A DNA stretch of 64,000 nt from Streptomyces flavofungini. GTDB lineage: Bacteria > Actinomycetota > Actinomycetes > Streptomycetales > Streptomycetaceae. Location: contig NZ_CP128846.1 of NCBI RefSeq assembly GCF_030388665.1, forward strand, positions 124,001-188,000, in the 5' to 3' direction. The translations under genes and the position numbers were made by a program. Of this stretch, positions 1 to 10,297 are shown in pieces (positions within the stretch are counted from its first letter, which is position 1; the number at the start of each line of letters is the position of its first letter). The notes beneath the pieces are model-generated. The model was not told the origin of the DNA, searched no databases, and worked only from the letters and a program-made list of their open reading frames with translations.

Positions 1-29
1 TGTTCCTGACCGTTCGGCGCGCCTCCGCC

Positions 30-359
30 TCAGGCGGCCGTGAGCGCGATCTTGCCCTGGATGTGCCCGCGGGCGGCTCGTTCGTGGGCGCCGCGCGCGT
101 CCGCGAGCGGGTACGTGCTGTCGACGGCGGCGCGCAGCGTGCCCGCGTCGAGCAGCAGCCCGAGATCCGCGAGCGGCGGGCCGCTGGAACGCACCTGGGT
201 GGCCGAGACGGTGGCGTCCCGCTTCGCGGCCTCTTCGGCGTCGTAGTCACCGGGGAACACCGGGTACACCGCGCCGCCGCGCTTCGGCGTGTCGAGGAGA
301 CGACCGGCGCCCGGGCCTCCGACGGTGTCGAGCACGAGATCGACGTCGCGGGCGACGTC
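30..359 (-). pseudogene. 3' remnant of a zinc-type alcohol dehydrogenase / quinone oxidoreductase
   Basis: The minus-strand frame reads DVARDVDLVLDTVGG and ends in GHIQGKIALTAA, which is the C-terminal part of medium-chain NADP-dependent quinone oxidoreductases (the VLDTVGG strand of the Rossmann fold and the terminal GKIVL strand). Only about 110 of the usual 300-330 residues remain. An in-frame TAG lies at 360-362, and the N-terminal catalytic half is not seen upstream in any minus frame. I infer a truncated, non-functional gene. It lies tail-out beyond the 3' end of the neighbouring decarboxylase. Confidence 0.65.
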
Positions 360-549
360 CTACGGGATCACGGGCAGAGTCAGGAGCGGCCTCCAGCCCG
401 CGCTCGCGCCCCGCGCCGATCATTCCTTCGATGTCGTCGCGAGCGCGGTGCTGGCCGACGGCACCGCAGCGGGCCGGCGGACCGGCAGCTGACCGAGGGG
501 CCACCGGCCGTTCGGCGGACCACCGCCCCCTCAGCGCCCTGTCGACTGG

Positions 550-1968
<1,419 letters not shown>

Positions 1969-2019
1969 TCACAATTCCGGCTGTCCTGTTCGGAGGATCC
2001 GCACAACAATGTGAGGGTG

Positions 2020-2931
2020 ATGAACCCCTGGAGACTGCGCCTGCTGAGCCAGCTGGACACCCTGGGCACCGTGCGGGCGGTCGCCCAGGCCGCGAACCTG
2101 AGCCCGTCGAGCGTGTCCCAGCAGCTCGCCGTCCTCGAGTCCGAGACCCGCACCCAGCTGCTCGAACGCACGGGACGCCGGGTGCGGCTCACCCCGGCCG
2201 GGCTGATCCTCGCGCGCCGGGCGCGGGCGATCCTCGACCACATGGACAGCGTCGAGGCGGAGCTGCGCGGATTCGGCGAGGAACCGGCGGGCCTGGTGCG
2301 GCTCGGGGCGTTCCAGAGCGCGATCCACACCATGGCCGTCCCGGCGGTGACCCGCCTGAAGCGGGCGCATCCGCACCTCGACGTGGAGCTGCTGCAGCTG
2401 GAGCCGCACGAGAGCATGCCCGCGCTGCGCGTCGGCGACGCGGACGTCATCATCACGACCACCGACTTCGACGAGCTGCCGCTCGGCCCGGACCTCGACC
2501 TGGTCCCGCTGGCCAGGGACCCGATCCTCCTCGTGGTCCCGTCCGGGCACCCCGCGGCCGGGCGCGGCGCCGTCGACCTCGCGGCGTACGCGGACCAGCC
2601 CTGGGCGTTCGACATGCCTCAGTCGTACATGGCGAACCTCGCGCTGCGGCTGTGCCGCCAGTCGCGGTTCGAGCCGCGCGTGGTGTGCCGCTTCAGCAAC
2701 TACATGATGACGTTGCAGCACGTCGAGGCCGGGCTCTCGATCGCGCTGCTGCCCGGCCTGACGGTGGACCTCGACCGCTACCGGGTCGCCACCGCGGAGC
2801 TCGCCGCTCCCGTGACCCGCACGATCACGGCGGCGGTCCGGCGCGGCTCACCGCCTCGCGCGGCGGTGCGCGCGGTGCTGGAGGCGTTGCGGAATCCCTC
2901 GGAGGAGCTGCCGCTGCTGAGCCGGGAGTAG
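2020..2931 (+). CDS. LysR-type transcriptional regulator, probable DgdR-like
   Basis: The 303-residue protein starts MNPWRLRLLSQLDTLGTVR with an N-terminal winged HTH (LSPSSVSQQLAVLESETRTQ, then LLERTGRRVRLTPAG) and a C-terminal periplasmic-binding-like effector domain. It is divergent from the dialkylglycine decarboxylase with a 90-bp gap, the usual position of an autoregulated LysR activator of the adjacent operon. ATG at 2020 is preceded by GAGG only three bases away; in-frame GTG codons at 2011 and 2017 are alternatives, and GGAGG at 1992 suits the earlier one. The effector is inferred from the neighbour, not seen in the sequence. Confidence 0.8.
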   Translation: MNPWRLRLLSQLDTLGTVRAVAQAANLSPSSVSQQLAVLESETRTQLLERTGRRVRLTPAGLILARRARAILDHMDSVEAELRGFGEEPAGLVRLGAFQSAIHTMAVPAVTRLKRAHPHLDVELLQLEPHESMPALRVGDADVIITTTDFDELPLGPDLDLVPLARDPILLVVPSGHPAAGRGAVDLAAYADQPWAFDMPQSYMANLALRLCRQSRFEPRVVCRFSNYMMTLQHVEAGLSIALLPGLTVDLDRYRVATAELAAPVTRTITAAVRRGSPPRAAVRAVLEALRNPSEELPLLSRE

Positions 2932-2962
2932 GAGCGGGTGCCCGGTCCGGCGGATCGGCGGG

Positions 2963-2984
2963 CTGCCGGTGCCCCTCCCGGCAG
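2963..2984. terminator. weak hairpin between convergent genes
   Basis: CTGCCGG (2963-2969) pairs with CCGGCAG (2978-2984) across an 8-base loop in the gap between the convergent LysR and amidohydrolase genes. The stem is short and there is no T-run, so this is only a candidate. Confidence 0.3.
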
Positions 2985-3033
2985 TCGCCCCCGGTGTCGC
3001 CCTGCGCGCGGGCCGGTCACGGGCGGGGGCGGG

Positions 3034-4659
3034 TCACAGGCGCGGGTCGCGGTGGGTCGGGTCGCCGTCGAGGACGGCCAGGAGTACCGGCAGGTCCGGG
3101 AGTTCGGTGGCCGCCGTGGTCAGGGGGCTCTCCGCGAAGACCGTCAGGTCGGCGCGGTGGCCGACGGCGAGGCGGCCGGCTTCGTGCTCCTCCCCCGCCG
3201 CGTAGGCGGCGTTGACGGTCATGCCCTGGAGGGCCTCCAGGGCCGTGAGTGCCTGGTGCGGGCCGTGCGGGGGCTGGGAGAGGTCGCGGCTGGGACGGCG
3301 GTGGCGGGCTCCGGCCATGACGGCCGACGGCGGGTAGGGGGCGATGGGCCAGTCGGAGCCGAGGACGACGACGGCGCCGGAGTCGTGCAGGTCGCGGCAG
3401 CGCCAGGCGCGCGCGGCACGCTCCTCGCCGAGGCGGCGCGACCAGTTGTCGGTGTGGTCGGCGCGGGTGAAGTCGCAGCAGTGGGTCGGCTGCATGGAGG
3501 CGATGACGCCGAGGTCGGCGAAGCGGCGCAGGGTGTCGTCGGGGACGGTCTCGATGTGCTCGATCCGGTGCCGTACCGGCCGGCTGTCCTCGGCCCGGGC
3601 CTTCTCGACGGCGTCGAGGACATGACGTACGGCGGCGTCGCCGATGGCGTGGGTGGCGACGGGCACGCCCGCGCGGTGGAGTTCGCCGACGACGCGGGTG
3701 TACTCCTCGGGGTCGGGCCAGAAGGCGTGCCGGGACTCGCCGTGGCAGTCGGGCTGCTCCAGCCACGCGGTGCCGTTGTCGATGGTGCCGTCCATGAAGA
3801 TCTTGACGCCGTCGGTGCGCCACAGCCGACCGCCCGCGCCCTGCTGTGCGACGAGGGCGCGCAGTGCGTCGGCGTCGGTGCCGGGCTGGCACCAGGGTGC
3901 GACGCGCAGGCGCAGCGGGAGTTCACCGGCGGCGTCGAGCTCGGAGTAGAAGGCGAGGCTGTCGCCGTTGGCGTCCATGGCGTGGCCGCCGGTGAGGCCC
4001 GTGGCGGCCATGGCGCGCAGGGCGGCGGCGAGCCGGTCGCGACGCTCGTCGCGGGTGGGCTGCGGGGCGAGGCGTTCCACGAGGGCGCACGCGGCGTCTT
4101 CGAGGAGCAGGCCGGTGGGCCGTCCCTCGGCGTCGCAGACGACTTCGGCGGTGGCCTGGTCGAAGGTGCGGGGTCCGTCGACGCCCGCGAGTTCCAGGGC
4201 GCGGCGGCTGGCCAGCATCGAGTGCGCGTCGAAGAGCAGTAGCAGGGCGGGGACACCGTCGAGCACCGCGTCGAAGGGGGCGATCTCGACGGGGGCTCCG
4301 GCGAAGACGTTGGGGTCGAGGCCCCATCCGTGCAGCCATGCTCCGGGGGCGAGGTCGCGCACCTCGCGGGCGAGAGCCGCGCGTACCTGGTCCACGTCCT
4401 CGCAGGCCGACAGGTCGAGGCCGTGGGTCAGTTCGGCGCCCGTGACGGGGTGGATGTGTCCGTCGACGAGGCCGGGGGTGACGACGGCACCCTTGAGGTC
4501 GATCACCGTGGTCGACGCGTCGCCGAGCGGGCGGATGTCCGAGGCGTCCCCGAGGGCGGTGATGCGTCCGTCGGCGGCGGCGAGGGCGGTCTGCGGCAGG
4601 AGCTCGCCGGTGACGGGGTCGAGCAGACGGGCCGAGAGGAGGATGAGGGAGGTGCGCAC
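3034..4659 (-). CDS. amidohydrolase of the YtcJ/Amidohydro_3 type
   Basis: The 541-residue metal-dependent hydrolase has the amidohydrolase signature GLVDGHIHP near the N-terminus, metal-ligand candidates in THAIGDAAVRHVLDAV and HRIEHIE, a LGSDWPIAPYPP motif near the C-terminus, and a final composite-barrel section GRLAVGHRADLTVF. The order and length fit the YtcJ-like branch, whose substrates are mostly unknown; an N-acyl or urethane substrate is possible but not shown. The start is GTG at 4659, fixed by AAGGAG five bases upstream; an open frame runs 50 codons further upstream but through repeat DNA. It lies downstream of a TetR gene and may belong to the same regulon as the NCS1 permease. 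Confidence 0.8.
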   Translation of the reverse strand: MRTSLILLSARLLDPVTGELLPQTALAAADGRITALGDASDIRPLGDASTTVIDLKGAVVTPGLVDGHIHPVTGAELTHGLDLSACEDVDQVRAALAREVRDLAPGAWLHGWGLDPNVFAGAPVEIAPFDAVLDGVPALLLLFDAHSMLASRRALELAGVDGPRTFDQATAEVVCDAEGRPTGLLLEDAACALVERLAPQPTRDERRDRLAAALRAMAATGLTGGHAMDANGDSLAFYSELDAAGELPLRLRVAPWCQPGTDADALRALVAQQGAGGRLWRTDGVKIFMDGTIDNGTAWLEQPDCHGESRHAFWPDPEEYTRVVGELHRAGVPVATHAIGDAAVRHVLDAVEKARAEDSRPVRHRIEHIETVPDDTLRRFADLGVIASMQPTHCCDFTRADHTDNWSRRLGEERAARAWRCRDLHDSGAVVVLGSDWPIAPYPPSAVMAGARHRRPSRDLSQPPHGPHQALTALEALQGMTVNAAYAAGEEHEAGRLAVGHRADLTVFAESPLTTAATELPDLPVLLAVLDGDPTHRDPRL

Positions 4660-4662
4660 GGG

Positions 4663-4814
4663 GGCTCCTTGGGACACGAAGGCTCTTGGACACGAGAGGT
4701 GCTGGTTCGCGGGACTGCTGGGACGCGGGGCTGCCGGGACGCGAGTACTGCTGGTTCGCGAGGGCCGCTGAGAAGGAGGGCTGCTGGTACGCGAGCGCCG
4801 CGGGGGCACACGGG
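4663..4814. repeat. degenerate 16-17 bp tandem repeat array
   Basis: About nine degenerate units of roughly 16-17 bp with consensus GGCTGCTGGKACGCGAG run head to tail, for example at 4713, 4729, 4746 and 4779. The first unit contains the amidohydrolase ribosome-binding site in reverse complement. The array fills most of the 190-bp gap between the amidohydrolase start and the TetR stop. No protein-coding role is evident. Confidence 0.6.
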
Positions 4815-4850
4815 CCGGCAGCCGGGGCGATGGGGGCCCACGGAGAGGGG

Positions 4851-5501
4851 TCAGTCCGAGCCGACGGACACGTCGACGGACAACGTCCCGGCAGGCAGGC
4901 CGAGTTCACGCTCCGCCGTGGTGACGGGCAGGCGCCGGACGGCGGGTGGGCCGTCGTCGGCGCTCGCGCTGTTGACGAGCATGCCGAGGCCGTCGAGGAC
5001 GACCAGGATCTGAATGGCCGTCACCAGTGGGTCCTCGGTGTGGAATTCACCCTCCTCGACGCCGTCGCGGACGACTTCTTCCAGGCGGTCGCGCCAGGCG
5101 TCCTCCTGGACGGCGACGCGGTCGCGCAGTGCGGGCCGGTAGCGGCTGAGGTGCCGGGCGTTGAGCCACAGCCTGCTGATGTCGTCGTACGCCTTCCCCG
5201 TCGTACGGGCGAGGAACCGCGCCAGATGCGCCGTGGGCGTGGCTCCGGCCCGGTCGGCCGGGAGGAGCTCGTCGAGTTCGGAGCCCACGGCGGTCCCGTA
5301 GGCCTCGGCCACGAGGTCGTCCACCGCCGGGAAGTAGTGACTGATGAGTCCGGGGCGGACGTCCAGCTCCTCCGCGACGCGCCGGAGCGTGATGCACTCC
5401 AGGCCTTCCGCCAGTGCCACACTCGCGGCCGCCGCAACGATTTCCGCACGTCTTTCCGTTGGAGACTTGCGGATTCGCTTGTTCTGAACGCTTGACGCCA
5501 T
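4851..5501 (-). CDS. TetR-family transcriptional regulator
   Basis: The 216-residue regulator begins MASSVQNKRIRKSPTERRAE; the N-terminal HTH reads ITLRRVAEELDVRPGLISHY, typical of TetR repressors, and the C-terminal two thirds form the ligand/dimer domain. ATG at 5501 is chosen because the 75 codons further upstream overlap the start region of the divergent permease. It is divergent from the NCS1 permease with a 69-bp gap that carries a dyad, and it points toward the amidohydrolase, so it probably represses one or both. Confidence 0.85.
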   Translation of the reverse strand: MASSVQNKRIRKSPTERRAEIVAAAASVALAEGLECITLRRVAEELDVRPGLISHYFPAVDDLVAEAYGTAVGSELDELLPADRAGATPTAHLARFLARTTGKAYDDISRLWLNARHLSRYRPALRDRVAVQEDAWRDRLEEVVRDGVEEGEFHTEDPLVTAIQILVVLDGLGMLVNSASADDGPPAVRRLPVTTAERELGLPAGTLSVDVSVGSD

Positions 5502-5509
5502 GAAATCGA

Positions 5510-5536
5510 TGCTATTGAGTGTGCGACCAATAAGCA
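5510..5536. promoter_or_regulatory. candidate TetR operator
   Basis: TGCTATTG (5510-5517) and CAATAAGCA (5528-5536) form an inverted repeat, perfect apart from one extra A, in the 69-bp gap between the divergent TetR and permease genes. Position and symmetry fit an autorepressing TetR operator; binding is inferred. Confidence 0.5.
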
Positions 5537-5570
5537 AGCAGGTGCGCAACCCAGCATCCGGAGGGGCCGC

Positions 5571-7070
5571 ATGGCGTCCACGATTCCCGACCCGCCAGAG
5601 AGCACCTGCGCCCCACGGAAGGGAGCAGGACCCTCCCCCGGCGCGAAAGCGGCACGGCCCGCCTCCGACGGAGCGACCCGCGTCGAGGCGCATGGCATCG
5701 ACTACATCTCCGAGCACGAACGCCACGGCCGTCCGCGGCAGTTGTTCTCCGTCTGGGCGGCCGCGAACGTCAACTACCTGAGCCTGGTGGTCGGCGGGAC
5801 CCTGGTCCTCATGGGCCTGACGCTGGGTCAGGCCCTCGTGGTGATCCTGGTGGGCAACCTGTTCTGGCTCCTCACGGGACTGCTCGCCATATCCGGCCCG
5901 GCCGCGGGCACGCCGAGCGAAGTGATCACGCGGGCGATCTACGGAATCCGCGGCAACCGCGTGAACAACGCCGTCGTCGGCTGGATGATCTCCGTCTGCT
6001 ACTTCGCCCTGAACCTAGCCGCCGCCGCGACCGCCGCGTTCTCCCTGGTCGAGAAGGCGGGCGTCACCGCGAGCACGGGCGTCAAGATCGCCGTCGTCCT
6101 GGCGATCGCCGCCGTCACCCTGACCATCGGCGTCTACGGCCACGGCCTGATCATGAAGCTGTACCTGCCGATCACCCTCGCCCTCACCGCCGTCTTCGCC
6201 GTCGTCGCGATCGGCGTGCTGCGGCACACCGACTTCTCGTACACGCCGCCGGAGCCGCTGCGGGGAGCCGATCTGTGGACGGTGCTCGTCGCCGGTGTCA
6301 CCCTCATCGCCTCCGCGCCGCTGTCGTACACCACCAGCGCCGACTTCGCCCGCTACCTGCCGCCCACGACCTCCGCGAAGGCGGTGCTCGGCTGGACCGC
6401 GCTCGGCGGGTTCGTGCCCGGCGTCGTCGTCTGCTCGCTCGGGGCCTGCGCCGCGACCGCGGTCGACATGGGGGATCCGCAGTCCGGGCTCCAGACGATC
6501 CTGCCGGGCTGGTTCGACCCGCTCTTCCTGCTCGCCCTGATCCTCGGCACGGTCGCCCTCAACGCGCTCACCGCCTACAGCGCGGGGCTCGCCCTCCAGG
6601 CCGTCGGCATCCGCATCCGCCGCTCCCTCAGCGTGCTCGCCGACGGGACCGCGGCCGTCTCCCTCACCCTGTACGCCCTCCTCGTCTCCGACTTCCTCGA
6701 CACCGTCAGCGACGTCCTCCAGCTGACCGTCGTCCTGCTCGGCCCCGCCATGACCATCTACGCCACGGACATCTGGCTGCGCCGCAACCGCTACGACGGC
6801 CGGACCTTGATGGACGAGACCCCCGAGAGCCCCTACTGGTACACGGCCGGCGTCAACCCTGCGGGAGCCGTGGCCCTCACGGGCGGCGTCGCCGCGTCGG
6901 CCCTGTGCGTCAACACCCTCTACACCGGGCCGATCGCGCACGCCCTCGACGGCCTGGACCTCGCCCTCCCGGCCGGGATCGCCGTCTCCGCGTCGCTCTA
7001 CACGGCCCTCGGCCGCGGGCCTCTCCGTGCGGGCCGGCCACCGGGCCCCGGGGGCGACGGCACGCCCTGA
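5571..7070 (+). CDS. NCS1-family purine/cytosine-type permease
   Basis: The 499-residue integral membrane protein shows about 12 hydrophobic segments and the NCS1 features: AANVNYLSLVVGGTLVLMGL in TM1, the GTPSEVITRAIYGIRGN loop, and YTTSADFARYLPP ahead of the middle helices. The family imports nucleobases, hydantoins, allantoin or thiamine precursors with a cation. GGAGGGG lies just ahead of ATG 5571. The first 45 residues are a Pro/Ala-rich cytosolic tail. Its substrate is not readable from the sequence; the nearby amidohydrolase suggests a ring compound or an amide. Confidence 0.85.
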   Translation: MASTIPDPPESTCAPRKGAGPSPGAKAARPASDGATRVEAHGIDYISEHERHGRPRQLFSVWAAANVNYLSLVVGGTLVLMGLTLGQALVVILVGNLFWLLTGLLAISGPAAGTPSEVITRAIYGIRGNRVNNAVVGWMISVCYFALNLAAAATAAFSLVEKAGVTASTGVKIAVVLAIAAVTLTIGVYGHGLIMKLYLPITLALTAVFAVVAIGVLRHTDFSYTPPEPLRGADLWTVLVAGVTLIASAPLSYTTSADFARYLPPTTSAKAVLGWTALGGFVPGVVVCSLGACAATAVDMGDPQSGLQTILPGWFDPLFLLALILGTVALNALTAYSAGLALQAVGIRIRRSLSVLADGTAAVSLTLYALLVSDFLDTVSDVLQLTVVLLGPAMTIYATDIWLRRNRYDGRTLMDETPESPYWYTAGVNPAGAVALTGGVAASALCVNTLYTGPIAHALDGLDLALPAGIAVSASLYTALGRGPLRAGRPPGPGGDGTP

Positions 7071-7413
7071 GGCGAACCCTCACCCGTACGCCGCCTCCGT
7101 GCGCCTGCGGAGTCGGCTTCTCCCCGCGCCGATGCTGCCCACGTCCGGGCTCACCCGACCCGGCCACAAGGAACGGTCAAGCAATCGCGAACTCAAGCGA
7201 TCACGCTTTCGAACGCCGGGCGCCACCGCCCCAGCGGGCGATCCCCATTCGTCCCGGTTCCGACTTTCCCTGCATCAACCATCGCAAAGAGCACGGAAAT
7301 AACGTCCAGGTACATCCAACTGGCCGAGAATAGGTCTACACCACACACCGGAAGAGAGGATTCTGACCCCCGTTCGTCGAGACGCGCGCCGGTGACCCCC
7401 CGCAGGTCGGGGC
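7071..7413. other. 343-bp stretch with no gene recognised
   Basis: Between the permease stop and the first recognisable narJ codons I see no conserved reading frame, hairpin or repeat. It may hold further decayed nar sequence. Confidence 0.4.
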
Positions 7414-7659
7414 AGCGGCCGCGACGGAGTCGAGCACCGGCCCGGTCCGGAAGTGCCGCGCCTCGCCCTGACCTCCTACCGCGGCCCCTACGCCGACGTC
7501 GTCGACGCGGTCTGCCGCACCCTGCCCGGTCCTTCCCCGGCGACGCGTGCGGCGGCCCTGTGCCCGGCCCGCTCCGGCCCGCCCGCGGGGACCGTCGGCC
7601 TGCTGCCGTTTCCCGCACGCGCTCCCGACGCCCCGCACGCGGAGGGGACTTGCCGGTGA
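7414..7659 (+). pseudogene. narJ: narJ remnant (nitrate reductase chaperone, C-terminal part)
   Basis: The frame reads EHRPGPEVPRLALTSYRGPY then ADVVDAVCRTLPGPSPATR and ends GPPAGTVGLLPF, which is the C-terminal third of actinobacterial NarJ/NarW, the assembly chaperone of the NarG subunit. No start codon or N-terminal domain is present. Its TGA overlaps the following GTG, the coupling expected for narJ-narI. NarG and NarH are absent from the window. Confidence 0.7.
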
Positions 7660-7850
7660 ACCACCTGCGCATCGCCCTGTGGGGCGTGCTGCCCCATCTC
7701 GTTCTCGCCGCCCTCGTCACCGGGACGGCCCGGCGCCACCGCTACGACCGCTTCGGCTTCACGGCCTGTTCCCGTCAGCTGCACGAGAGCAGGCTGCTGC
7801 TCGTCGGCGGCACGCCGGGCCTGGCGACGCTCGCCGGTCCGTCACCGCTC
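7656..7850 (+). pseudogene. narI: narI remnant (nitrate reductase gamma subunit, N-terminal part)
   Basis: The GTG at 7656 follows GGAGGGG with good spacing and reads VNHLRIALWGVLPHLVLAAL, then HRYDRFGFTACSRQLHESR, closely resembling the first transmembrane helix and following loop of the cytochrome b-type NarI. Similarity stops near 7850, after about 60 of some 240 residues, and the frame becomes arginine/proline-rich shadow sequence. The start signals survive but the haem-binding helices are gone. Confidence 0.75.
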
Positions 7851-7908
7851 GGTCCGGTCCGCGGGGCAGGCCGCCCCGGCCGGAGCGGGACACGCTCGCC
7901 CGACGCTG

Positions 7909-8129
7909 ATGCGGCGCGGGCCGCTCGACCGGAGGCGGGGGCTCGCGCCCGCGTGCTTCGCGCCGGTGATGGCCACGGGCATCGTCTCCCGGGCGCCGGC
8001 GCAGTCGGTGCCCGGGCGTTGTCCCTCGTCCTGTACGGGGTGGCGGCGGCCCTGGCCACGTGGCTCGCGGTCGGCACGCGGTGGCTCATGTCGCGGTGGG
8101 CCGCGGGGCGGGACTCGGCCGGAGCCTGA
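7909..8129 (+). pseudogene. remnant of a TDT-family (TehA/SLAC1-like) transporter
   Basis: LAPACFAPVMATGIVSRA in one frame is the hallmark first helix of tellurite-resistance/dicarboxylate (TDT) transporters. The matching continuation LSLVLYGVAAALATWLAVGT is found in a different frame from about 8019, so the gene is both frameshifted and truncated to roughly 70 codons. It lies directly after the narI relic. Confidence 0.6.
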
Positions 8130-8178
8130 GCGGTGCGCCCAGGCCCTCGGGACGCCTCCCGCGTGCGGGACGGGAGAG

Positions 8179-8595
8179 CTACTTGCCCATCGGCGAGACG
8201 GCGATGCAGCCCGCCACGACGTTCTCGCCGGAGGCCTCCTTGATGACCTTGCCCTTGTAGATCACCTTGCAGGCGAGGTCGGAGCCGGTCGGGTCCGTGG
8301 AGATCGGGACGACGGTGGGCGGCATGATGCCGCGCAGCGTCACCGTCTTCTTCCACGGCAGCTGCGCCTTGCTGACCTTCTCCAGCTTCGGGTTGGACGC
8401 GGAACCCTCGCCTGCGGCGAACTCGATCTCGTCGACGCTCTTGCCGGAGACCTCGTAGGTCACCTCGTACTTCTCGTTGACGGCCTTGTCCACGGCGTCG
8501 ACGGCCTTCTTCTCGGCCTCCGAGCAGGCCCCGAGCGTGAGCGCGAGGCCGGCGGCGGCGAGGGTGCACACAGCGGTGCGAATGCGTCTGTTCAT
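8179..8595 (-). CDS. MmpS-like lipoprotein
   Basis: The 138-residue protein has a signal peptide MNRRIRTAV...LALTLGACS with a lipobox LGAC, so it is probably exported and lipid-anchored. The mature part YEVTYEVSGKSVDEIEF, then LPWKKTVTL and LACKVIYKGKVIKE, follows the pattern of the MmpS/DUF-type small accessory domain (beta-rich, LPW motif, Cys in LxCKI). In mycobacteria MmpS works with MmpL transporters; no MmpL is next to it here. ATG 8595 is preferred to TTG 8607. No clear Shine-Dalgarno is seen. Confidence 0.65.
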   Translation of the reverse strand: MNRRIRTAVCTLAAAGLALTLGACSEAEKKAVDAVDKAVNEKYEVTYEVSGKSVDEIEFAAGEGSASNPKLEKVSKAQLPWKKTVTLRGIMPPTVVPISTDPTGSDLACKVIYKGKVIKEASGENVVAGCIAVSPMGK

Positions 8596-8762
8596 GGCGG
8601 CAGACAACAGTAAAGACCACGCAAAGTCAATCTACGACCTTGCCATAACCCCAGTTCAGAGGGGGTGAATGCCTTCCGCCCCGGCACGGTCCACGCGACC
8701 CGAGCCCCGCCAGGACCCTTTTAGGACAGGAACTGACCTCCTTTGCTCCTACGGTGGCGCCC

Positions 8763-9989
8763 ATGGACACGGACACGGACACGGACATCGACACCGCCGA
8801 GGGCCCGCGGCTGTCGTGGCGACAGGTGTGGGACCGACGCATGGCACGGCACGGACTCTCCGGTACGCCCGCCTCCGCCCCGACGCCGTCCCGGGTCGCC
8901 GACGTCGTGGCCGCGATGTGCGGCGCGCACGCCCAGGTGATGTCCGCCGCCGAACTGTCGGTCGGCGCGCGCCTCGGCGGCACCCGCGCGGACGTCCGGG
9001 CGGCGCTCGGCGGGGCGGACGGCCTGGTGAAGACGTTCGGGCCGCGGGGCACCGTGCATCTCCTCGCGGCGCGCGACCTGCCGATGTGGACCGGGGCGCT
9101 ATCCGCCCTGCCGTCAGGACCGAACGGGCTGCCGCAGGCGTCGCGCCTGACGGACGACCAGACCGAGCAGGTCGTCGAGGCCATCGCCGTCGCGCTCACG
9201 GACGCCGACGAGGGGCTGACCGCCGATGAGCTGGGAGACGCGGTCGTCGCGGCCACCGGGCCGTGGGCGGGCGACCTGGTGATGCCCGCGTTCCAGGGGA
9301 TGTGGCCCCGCTGGCGCCAGGCGCTGCACTTGGCGGCGCACCGGGGCGCGCTGTGCTTCGGCCCCGACCGGGGCCGCAAGGCCACCTACCTCTCCCCGCA
9401 GGAGCGGCTGCCCGGCTTCCGCCCCGCGCCCGCCGACGAGGCCCTGGGCGCACTGGTAGCGCGCTACCTGCACGCCTACGGCCCCGCGACACCACGGCAG
9501 TTCGCCCAGTGGCTGGGGGCACCGCCCGCGTGGACGGCCACCCTGTTCGACACCCTGGCCGCCGCGGGCAGCCTGCGCCCGGTCGACGTCGAGGGCGACG
9601 CCGGCTGGCTCAACGCCGACGACGACGCGGATCCGGACCAGGAGGCCCCCGCCGCGGGGACGCTGCGGCTCCTGCCCTACTTCGACGCGTACGTGGTGGG
9701 CTGTCACCCGCGCGACCGGCTCTTCCCCGGCCCGGCCGCCGCACGTGCGCTGTCCCGCACCGGCCAGGCGGGCAACTACCCGGTCCTGCTGATCGACGGG
9801 ACGGTCGCCGGGGTCTGGCATCTGCGGCGCTCCGGGCGCAGGGCGGACCTGACCGTCGAGCCCCTGACCCGGCTGACCGCGGCTCGGCGGCACGCGCTGG
9901 AGGAGGAGGCGGCGCGGATCGGCTCGTTCCTGGACACCACGGCGCTGCGGCTGACCGTCGGCACGGTCACGGTGGGTCCGCACGCCTAG
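8763..9989 (+). CDS. winged-helix DNA-binding domain protein (HTH_42 / YcaQ-like)
   Basis: The 408-residue protein has the actinobacterial HTH_42 family pattern: LSWRQVWDRRMARHGL at the start, then VADVVAAMCGAHAQVMSAAE, FGPRGTVHLLAARDLP, LVARYLHAYGPATPRQFAQW and LPYFDAYVVGCHPRDRLFP. Members include DNA-glycosylase-like proteins such as YcaQ/AlkX, which makes a DNA-repair role plausible but unproven for this branch. A short Asp-Thr repeat (DTDTDTD) from repeated GACACG follows the start. ATG 8763 or GTG 8754 could initiate; neither has a good ribosome-binding site. Confidence 0.75.
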   Translation: MDTDTDTDIDTAEGPRLSWRQVWDRRMARHGLSGTPASAPTPSRVADVVAAMCGAHAQVMSAAELSVGARLGGTRADVRAALGGADGLVKTFGPRGTVHLLAARDLPMWTGALSALPSGPNGLPQASRLTDDQTEQVVEAIAVALTDADEGLTADELGDAVVAATGPWAGDLVMPAFQGMWPRWRQALHLAAHRGALCFGPDRGRKATYLSPQERLPGFRPAPADEALGALVARYLHAYGPATPRQFAQWLGAPPAWTATLFDTLAAAGSLRPVDVEGDAGWLNADDDADPDQEAPAAGTLRLLPYFDAYVVGCHPRDRLFPGPAAARALSRTGQAGNYPVLLIDGTVAGVWHLRRSGRRADLTVEPLTRLTAARRHALEEEAARIGSFLDTTALRLTVGTVTVGPHA

Positions 9990-10297
9990 GTGTAGTGATC
10001 CGGAGGGTTGTTGTCGCGGGTGGTGGGTGGGTGGCCGCCATCGGTGTCCGACCAGATGACCGCGGTGCGGCGGTCGCGATCACGCGGACGGCGCCCGCCG
10101 TGACCGCGAGCGCCGCGTACCCGGCCCGCCCGGACCGCTGGTGCGGGCCGTCCGCGCAACCGCAGCGCCCGCCCGTCCGCATGCCCGCCGCGCGCCGGAC
10201 GGACCTTGTCGTCCCGGCCGCGACCCCAGTGCAGGGCCGGGACGACGGCGGGGTCCGACGCGCCGGTTCGTGGCGGGCCGGGTGCCGCGGGCGGGGA
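9990..10297. other. 308-bp stretch between convergent genes, nothing recognised
   Basis: GC-rich sequence between the winged-helix gene and the lipase stop. Overlapping open frames here are shadows without recognisable motifs, and no strong hairpin was found. Confidence 0.4.

Noticed and set aside
4663..4814. Cys/Trp-rich secreted peptide encoded by the plus strand of the repeat
   Set aside because: The frame is open only because of the repeat composition; there is no ribosome-binding site or signal peptide.
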